This document shows, in pieces, positions 57,690-64,000 of a stretch of 64,000 nt of DNA (position 1 is the first letter of the stretch; every line of letters begins with the position of its first letter). This DNA comes from Uranotaenia lowii (lineage: Eukaryota; Arthropoda; Insecta; Diptera; Culicidae), in assembly GCF_029784155.1 (NCBI RefSeq), contig NC_073692.1, forward strand, positions 273,483,827-273,547,826. Direction: 5' to 3'. Position numbers and translations under genes: made by a program. The notes beneath the pieces are model-generated. The model worked only from the letters and a program-made list of their open reading frames with translations, did no database searches and was not told the DNA's origin.

Positions 57690-58992
57690 TATACTAACGA
57701 ATTTAATTTTTGTGATTAAGAAAACTAAAATTTGAGTTTAGAGAAACGATTCTTTCAAAATAGGATACAGTGCATCAAAAGGAAAATTGGACTTTTTTTA
57801 AGCAAGAAATAAATTTGAACGGATATTTTGAGAACACCTTTGGAATGCTTAGTTTCTTTTTTTCACGTAAAAAGATTAATTTTTGAACTTTAAAATCTTC
57901 ACAGATGAAATTTAATTGAAGTTTTCACAGTTACACAAGTATTAGGAATAAGAGCTATTAAAGATGTTGACAGAAGAAAATGGTTCCGCTCAAGATCATA
58001 TTTTGGTTCCGCTCAAGATCAGCGTGGTTCCGCTCAAGATCAGAATTCTTACTTCAGTAAAACAGCTCTAGAGTTATAAGGATTCACTCTAAAATATTCT
58101 AAAAATCATCATTAGAAAGCAGAAACCAAGATCTATCCGCTGAACTGAAAAAATATTTGTTGGAATGAAACCCAAAGCCATACCGCTTGATCAACTGTTC
58201 CGAGTTGCGTCGAATTGAGCCAATTGGTTCCGCTCAAGATCATTTACCCTATTATATTTTTGTCAAGCATCGCACCGCCAATGTAGTTACGTCACTAGAA
58301 CCGGTATGAAATTTTCTTTCTTTTTCATATAATTTTTGCGCCTAAACCTTACGATAACATACTCAAAATCCAGTGCAAAGCTGAATTTAGGTGTAGGAAT
58401 TGTATCAAAAATCCGAATTGATGAAATGTTCGAAAAACAGCTACCTTTGAAAATTCGTCATAAATTATGTATTTCGTATTTTACAAAATCTAAAGATGCC
58501 AAAATGTGACAAATTACGTCAACTCTCCAATTCATTTTTTTAAATTTTTCTACTGTAACAGGAACAGCATTGGCGGTTGATTGATTGAAAAGTACGGGTT
58601 TTACACAACTTTTTTACATTTTTTGTGGCCATGATCATAAAAAAAATTTGATAAAAATTTCCGTATGTGCAGCATATAGCTTCTAACTTCAGCTTTCTCA
58701 GGCACTAAGTGAAATTTTTTTCGAGCACTAAATAACTGATTTATAGCAATTTTCCTGAAACATGTTTTTTCATAAAAAATTTTTTGGACTTAAAATAATT
58801 TTGAAATTATTGTTTGTAGCTGAAAACTGTCTGAGAAACATATTTGAGTCACATTATAAGCTTTTCAAAAAAATAAGTTTTAAAGAAATCGGTTGAGAAA
58901 CAAGAAAGTTTCAGCGAAAACAGTGTAAACCGTCATTTGACCGCTCGCGGTATGAATAGGTATATATAAAGTGTCGGTATGTTTAGTGTTAA

Positions 58993-59389
58993 TGAAAAAA
59001 ATAAGCAGCTTGTTAAAGTATGTTGATTCTCAACACTGTTTGTCGCTCTAGACACGAACGTCACATCATTTTTGTAAATAAACCGCGAAGCGTTTGTTGC
59101 ACGTTCGATTAAATTAGTTTACGTGCGAAGAAATGTAATAATGAATAAAATTGCAATAAACGTTCTCTATTAGTTTCGGACGTCCTTAAAGAAAAAAGTC
59201 CTGAATTGTTATCCGTAAAGATCCTGAATAAAACAAAGCATTATAGCTCAAATATCCAATTCCTTATCGCTTGAGGAGCATCTCTTCAAACCCCCTTTAA
59301 CACTTTTGGAATACTAGAAAACGCCTTGAAATGGTTATCTTTTGAAAAAAGTTCGTATAAGCATTTTTATTCAATTTTACACAGTAATG
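58993..59389. other. Unassigned spacer
   Basis: No gene. Two AATAAA-like sequences near 59080 and 59155 could mark the end of an unrecognised retroelement, but nothing supports a family. Confidence 0.3.
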
Positions 59390-59629
59390 ATCACCAACAG
59401 CATCAAACAGCGCTTATTCGAGCACAAGTCGAATGTAAACAGTCTCAAAAAACTACTCAAGGCTGGTCGTGAGTATACAGATCCATAAATAGAACATCTG
59501 GGAGAGAAAATAGCTCTTCTAAAACACTGTTTCACCTACAAACACCGGTTCAATCTAGACAACGTAGCCATCGTGGATCGGACCACATCCTGGCAACGTT
59601 ATACAAACCGTATGGAGCACATCTCTCAG
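59390..59629 (+). pseudogene. Penelope-like element remnant (C-terminal GIY-YIG endonuclease part)
   Basis: About 80 codons in one frame, with one in-frame stop near 59485, show the pattern RLFEHKSNV, then LLKHCF-YKHRFNLDNVAIVDR, then R-NRMEHI. This matches the C-terminal endonuclease segment of Penelope-like elements from memory of the family. The reverse transcriptase is absent. Confidence 0.55.
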
Positions 59630-59649
59630 ATTTCCCCTTTTTTGGCAGA

Positions 59650-59746
59650 TGTAAGCTTTTTTCTTCAGATTTGAGCTTTTATCTCCTATGCTCTCAAGGC
59701 AAAAAAAGCTTAAATCTGAGGAAAAAAAAGCTTAAAAACGAGATTC
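59650..59746. repeat. Imperfect hairpin of AAGCTTTTTT motifs
   Basis: AAGCTTTTTTCTTCAGATTT and GAGCTTTT are followed about 30 bp later by AAAAAAGCTTAAATCTGAGG and AAAAAAAAGCTT, able to pair over about 35 bp. It could be a small MITE remnant. Confidence 0.5.
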
Positions 59747-59759
59747 ACCAACATTTAGT

Positions 59760-60299
59760 TAAAAGATGTTGGTCACACGATACATAGACAAATCCTGTAT
59801 CGTTGCCGGGTCCTGGATCGGACTGACAACCGTGGGGGCTTCACCAGTGCTTCAAATAATCAGTGTCAGTTTTAAATTTTCAATTGAATTTACTGCAGTG
59901 TATGCTCAGTTCATTTCCATCTGCATTCATCTGATAATGAACAGAAATCTCAATCCCGAAAGCACTCTGCATACTCATTCACGAATCGGCAACATCGGTG
60001 CTCAGTATACATTCAGGCTCTTTTCAGGTTCATGAGATTATCCAATCTTCATTTTCAGTATCAAGCAAACATTACTGAAAGTGAAAAAAGCTCAATTCGA
60101 TTATCATTAAGTTTAGTTGAATGGTGACAAAGCTTGTTCGATGCACTAGACTTGCGGAAATTGAATAATTACTGCTGAGATTCCTATTTTTTAAGGATTT
60201 TGATAAGAAAAAAACGTGATAGTGTGTAGAGGTGGGAAGGTTGAGAAATAAGTGTTCGGGTTGGCGAGAAGAACGCTGGCGAGGGAGCGTGTGGGACGA
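59760..60299. other. Unassigned spacer
   Basis: No gene recognised; the 89-codon open frame at 59766 shows no family features. Confidence 0.35.
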
Positions 60300-60660
60300 A
60301 TGTGGGGGACAAAATTACGAAAAAAATGTAACAAAATTATGACACAAATATGACAAAAATTTGGCAATAAAATTAGAAAACATGACAAATGTGGTAAAGT
60401 ATGACAAAATTATGACAAAAAAAAGTACAAAAATCTGACAAATATGACTTAAATTTTAAAATATAATAAAAAAAAACCAACGCAACTCTGTCGAAAATAT
60501 TACAAATGTGATAAATATATGACCTTTTTTTAACAAAAATGACAAAATTTTGCAAAAATATAACAACTGACAAAAATGTGACAACTATAACAAAAATATG
60601 ACGAAATATTGACAAAAAAAATTCAAAAATAAGACAAGCGTGTCAAAAATATTACGAATA
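60300..60660. repeat. Degenerate ATGACAAAA-type array
   Basis: Loosely repeated 8-10-bp units such as ATGACAAAA, ATTACGAAA and ATGTGACAAA. It resembles a decayed version of the 9-bp minisatellite at 35087-37440 read on the other strand. Confidence 0.6.
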
Positions 60661-60889
60661 TCTATTATATAAAATTCTCTTGTAACGGTGTTTGTAGTAC
60701 TACTCCTCTGGAATGGCCAAAAAGATTCAAATGAAATTATTTTTAGAATATTCTGTAGCCATGCGAATCGGTTTATATCGAATAAAAATAACAAAAAGTC
60801 GCATAAATTGTCCGTAATAATTAAATTTGTAGTTTTTCGAATCAAATTAAAGTCATGACATCCTTTCTCTCTAGATTTTTTTCCATTGG

Positions 60890-61500
60890 GCGGTTTGTTT
60901 TTCGTCTCCAAGGTCCAGGCGTCGCGAGCCAACGTCGCTAGAAGATAGTAACCATAGCATAGCATACTGATCAGTGAGGATATTTTGGCGCGTATTTCTC
61001 AACCAAGCATATTTTCAATGCAAGGGGTGACGATATGAAGCCCCGATGTGATTTTTTTCTAATTGATTCCTAGCTCATTTCTACAGCAGATGGTCATGAA
61101 TGACGCCTCGATATGACTCATATTGACATTTTGCCGATCAAATAAAACTAATAAATTTTGGTTTTGTCAAAATCTGAAATTGAAAAGTCAGTCAGGCATC
61201 CATTTCCAGAAACTTCTTTTCTTCGAGGGGTTTGTTTTTCGTTTCCATGGGCGAGGCGTCGCGAGCAAACGTCGTTGCAAGATAATAGTAATCAAAGCAT
61301 ACTTTTCATTGATCGTTGGAAAAATTTAAAAATTAGGCGCCTGTTTCTTAACCAAGTACCTATATCTCTTATGCACGTGGGGTCGATATGCAACCTAGAT
61401 GTGTTTTTTTTCCTTGCTTATTTGTACACAGCACATGGTAATAAATGACGCCTAGATGTAACACGGACCACACGGATTGATATTTTATCGATCGAATCAA
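60890..61500. repeat. Tandem duplication, ~336-bp unit, diverged
   Basis: Two units start at GGTTTGTTTTTCGT (about 60892 and 61229). Both share GGCGTCGCGAGC-AACGTCG, CAACCAAG/TAACCAAG, GGG-CGATATG, GCA-ATGGT-AT-AATGACGCC and ATTGAC/TGATATTTT-CGATC in order. No coding frame is conserved between them. Confidence 0.75.
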
Positions 61501-61509
61501 AACCATATA

Positions 61510-61968
61510 CACTGGATTCTTTTTTTAAACGATCTTATTTTACGCGGTTTTATTTTAAACGATTTTTTTTAAACGATTTTCTCGGAATAAGACGATTTAC
61601 GAACATGTCAAAAACAGATTGTAGACATTCCCACTTTTAACCAAACCACTCCTGGATGGTAAATTGGTTCGGACGTTGCTTCCCGACAGAAACAAGGCCG
61701 GAATGGCCACTTACAGACTTTGCGGAAGTTCCGGAACAACCGTGGCTTATAACCCAAAACAGATCAATCGAAAACAAATCTTTGAGCTTCCCATTTTCAC
61801 TCAAATCACCCCAGAATGGTCTACCTGGCTGGAAATGATCGATTTGCAGTCCAAGTTGGCCACTTTACTCGAAATGAGCGATGAATTTAGCCCGATTGTT
61901 TTGAACTTTTTTTAAACGATTTCTTTTTTTGCACGAACACAACAATCGTTTAAAAAAAGAATCCAGTG
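61510..61968. mobile_element. TA-flanked MITE (459 bp) with non-repetitive core
   Basis: TA flanks terminal repeats CACTGGATTCTTTTTTTAAA and complement; AAACGATTTT motifs repeat subterminally. The core 61640-61905 is less AT-rich, with two overlapping open frames (to 60 and 83 codons), unlike the usual MITE interior. No domain was recognised. Confidence 0.8.
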
Positions 61969-61970
61969 TA

Positions 61971-64000
61971 AACGATTTTAAATATTAAAACCATTTTTAA
62001 TTCGTGTTAATTTAAGTAGTAGATTGTTTTTCAAAAAATATGAATTTGGTAATGATGCATATGAAATGATCTTATAACACTTTGCGGACGTTTGAAAAAA
62101 AGAAATTGTGAAGCTTCACAATCAATTTCGTATAATCCAATACGCCTAGAACGCTAGACACATTAACTGAACAAGAGTCTGTCCTTTGAAATAGATTGGA
62201 TAGGATTGAAGTTTTTAAAGGCCGAATGAACTTTTTGAGTTTTTGCAAACGTAAGTTGAAGTTATCAATAAAATATTCAATTTTTTATAACACAAACTGA
62301 GGATATGCATTTTCCGGAAGAATTTTCAATTAAAAAAGTAGACTAGAGCAAGTGCAAACATTCAATTTTAACAAAAAATGTATGCATTATTTCTTCATCT
62401 AACAACTATTGGGCCCAAAAATACAATCTGATCAAATGAACTCAACTCTTTTTTTTTTTAAATCATTCACCAAAAAACTGTTTACACGTTTACTGTTCGT
62501 TCAAGTACGAACTTAACATGAAAAGTGTTTTTTTGTTTTACATATTTTGGGTACATAGAAGAGACTTTTGATTCACTTTTTTGTTGAAAAGTTTTTTTTG
62601 TGATTGATATTCCAGTGGCAGCAGATTTTTATGATGAACTTTAAATATGACCTGAAAGTGTTAAAAATAATATTAAGTCCTGTAATTTCTTAGGTGGAAT
62701 AAGTGAAAAAGCGCCATTTAGCAATGAAACATCTACCATATAAGAATTTTATCTCAAAAATGGCCAGAAAGGATATCCTGAGTGTTGAATATGAAGCGGA
62801 TATTCAAAATTATTATAAAGGTCTTTGTAAATCAAGGTCTTTTGGTTGAACAGCATTCAGAGAAATTTAAGTACCAAGCATTAATTTATTCCGGAGAAAA
62901 ACTTAGGATATATCATTGAAAGTTGATAAAACAGACAAACAAGCACAAGTAATAAATTCATTTTAAAGTCTTTTCACTGACGCATCTGAAAAAGAAGTAT
63001 GTGTTTTCACTTGCCTCAATAAATGGGACAAATGCATACTTCAATATTTCTTTTGGTCAACAAAACTAATATTTTTTTGAAAATATTATTTTTTTCAAAG
63101 AATATGAAAGTTTAACGTCGGTGATATTTGTTTGCATTTGCCCCGGTGTTTCATTTTTGAAAGTTAAGATTTACATAAAAAATGACACCTGATTTTTTTA
63201 AAGGTTTTGATTATATTATAGTTCCCAGAAAACAAAATGAACTCATGAAACCATCGAAGCCTGAACAGATTATTTTTTTTCGATCTATTAAATTTTAAAA
63301 AATCTACTTTTCAATTAAATGATATTAAATCTTAAAAATATTACATAATCCTCAATGAAATCGCAGATCACCACCAACAATGTTCATGGAATTTTGAAAT
63401 CAGAACATCCCAATGCTTCAATTAGAATCTAATAATGGGTGAACATATCTAAATACATGTTTTTCCTCTTTTCAAAACCAATCGTTATTTTTGATTCATT
63501 GAGTTAAAGTTCGAATTAATTAATTTGCATTTTTTGCTTGAACAAATTAAAAAAAAGGAATTTGCAGTATACAAAATCGCCAAATTCAATGCGAACATGA
63601 ATGCGAATGCGATAATGAACATGATTTTGATGAAAATATAAATTTGAATTCAAACTGCTTCGAAGGATGGGGATGGTGAATAAAAATCTGTTTGAAAATG
63701 GTTGGTAAAAAATCTTTTCTTGTGTTTTTATTTCTTCAGCTCTAAAGACTACACCTTCCAAAGCTAATTGGGAGCTGAAAGCACTGCGTTAGGCAAAATA
63801 TTCGTCAAATACTCCGAAAATTGTCCTGATATTCAAATTCTATTCCAATAAATGAGAAACTTTTTATTTCTTAATGTGAACTCGAACAAAACGGGATAAA
63901 TTTACTAAATGGAATACAGAAAATGAAACATACACAAACAGTTATTTATGGAACAAGTTACAAAAGTGGATTTCAAAACACCCGTAGAATTGAGTTGAAA
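61971..64000. other. AT-rich stretch without recognisable features
   Basis: Two kilobases in which no gene, repeat pair or element end could be supported. Homopolymer T runs occur (62451-62461, 62528-62536). The 81-codon minus-strand frame at 63516-63761 is biased by AT content and not convincing. Confidence 0.4.

Larger units (their letters stand above)
56055..58249. mobile_element. TA-flanked element with arrayed 15-bp terminal motif (2.2 kb)
   Basis: TA flanks perfect ends GGGTAAATGATCTTGAGCGG and complement. The 15-mer GATCTTGAGCGGAAC occurs at 56063 and 56090, with variants at 56448 and 56470, and in inverse orientation at about 57982, 58005, 58026 and 58226. It has no transposase. It is nested in the piggyBac-like element and itself contains a decayed hAT MITE and a unit of the ~150-bp repeat (56690-56800). 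Confidence 0.85.
54981..58988. mobile_element. piggyBac-like palindromic element, TTAA-flanked
   Basis: TTAA (54977-54980, 58989-58992) flanks ends CACTAAACGTACCG and the complement of CACTAAACATACCG. Long arms, 54981-55870 and 58252-58988, are inverted copies of each other for over 700 bp. Each arm carries GCGGTCAAATGACGGTTT, present twice on the left and once on the right. There is no transposase. Another element (56055-58249) has inserted near the centre. TTAA target choice is the piggyBac hallmark. Confidence 0.85.

Overview
The window is TE-dominated, AT-rich animal DNA from an insect, most likely a culicid mosquito. Three things point that way. There are two small, spliced, six-cysteine odorant-binding-protein (OBP) genes of the Obp56-like type. 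There is a Tc1/mariner-type transposase with a D37E catalytic spacing, a class first described from mosquitoes. The rest is a mix of BEL/Pao, Ty3/gypsy, non-LTR, hAT, piggyBac-like and TA-flanked elements typical of large mosquito genomes. Species was not determined.

Host genes. OBP gene A (plus strand, coding exons 5077-5127 and 5322-5666, 131 aa) and OBP gene B (minus strand, coding exons 50230-50286 and 49806-50153, 134 aa) are paralogues with near-identical cysteine spacing. Both have one phase-0 intron directly after the signal peptide, and each has a TATA box and an AATAAA. They are convergent (tail to tail) and about 44 kb apart; nearly everything identifiable between them is transposon. 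A possible orphan signal-peptide exon lies at 15261-15338. No other convincing host gene was seen.

Layout. 430-4208: TA-flanked long-inverted-repeat element carrying two inverted tRNA-like segments, interrupted by a hAT-type element (766-3333). 4974-5705: OBP A. 6796-13259: BEL/Pao element (minus) with uninterrupted polyprotein frame, running into a 500-N gap. 14110-14715: heptamer satellite. 15990-22650: two decayed jockey-like retrotransposons, the second split by an intact 3.4 kb single-ORF non-LTR element with a 13-bp target duplication. 22650-29198: mostly unannotated DNA with MITE-like and foldback repeats. 29199-31217: ITmD37E transposon with a giant (TG)n tract and a 389-bp hAT MITE inside its transposase. 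31731-34586: R1/Loa-like ORF1 interrupted by a 1.16 kb hAT element, then a second 500-N gap and a 2.3 kb 9-bp minisatellite. 37740-47040: complete gypsy element (minus) with 1211-bp LTRs, 4-bp duplication and several lesions. 48260-49695: dispersed tandem repeats and a Helitron-like candidate. 49752-50354: OBP B. 51453-54000: further MITEs. 54981-58988: piggyBac-like palindromic element holding a TA element, which holds a decayed hAT copy. 59390-61968: Penelope-like remnant, tandem duplication and a TA MITE. 61971-64000: nothing recognised.

The genes do not form one pathway. The two OBPs presumably bind small hydrophobic ligands in extracellular fluid such as sensillum lymph; the rest is nested transposon history. 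Insertion order can be read in several places from exact target-site duplications. All identifications rest on reading the sequence; no database search was run.
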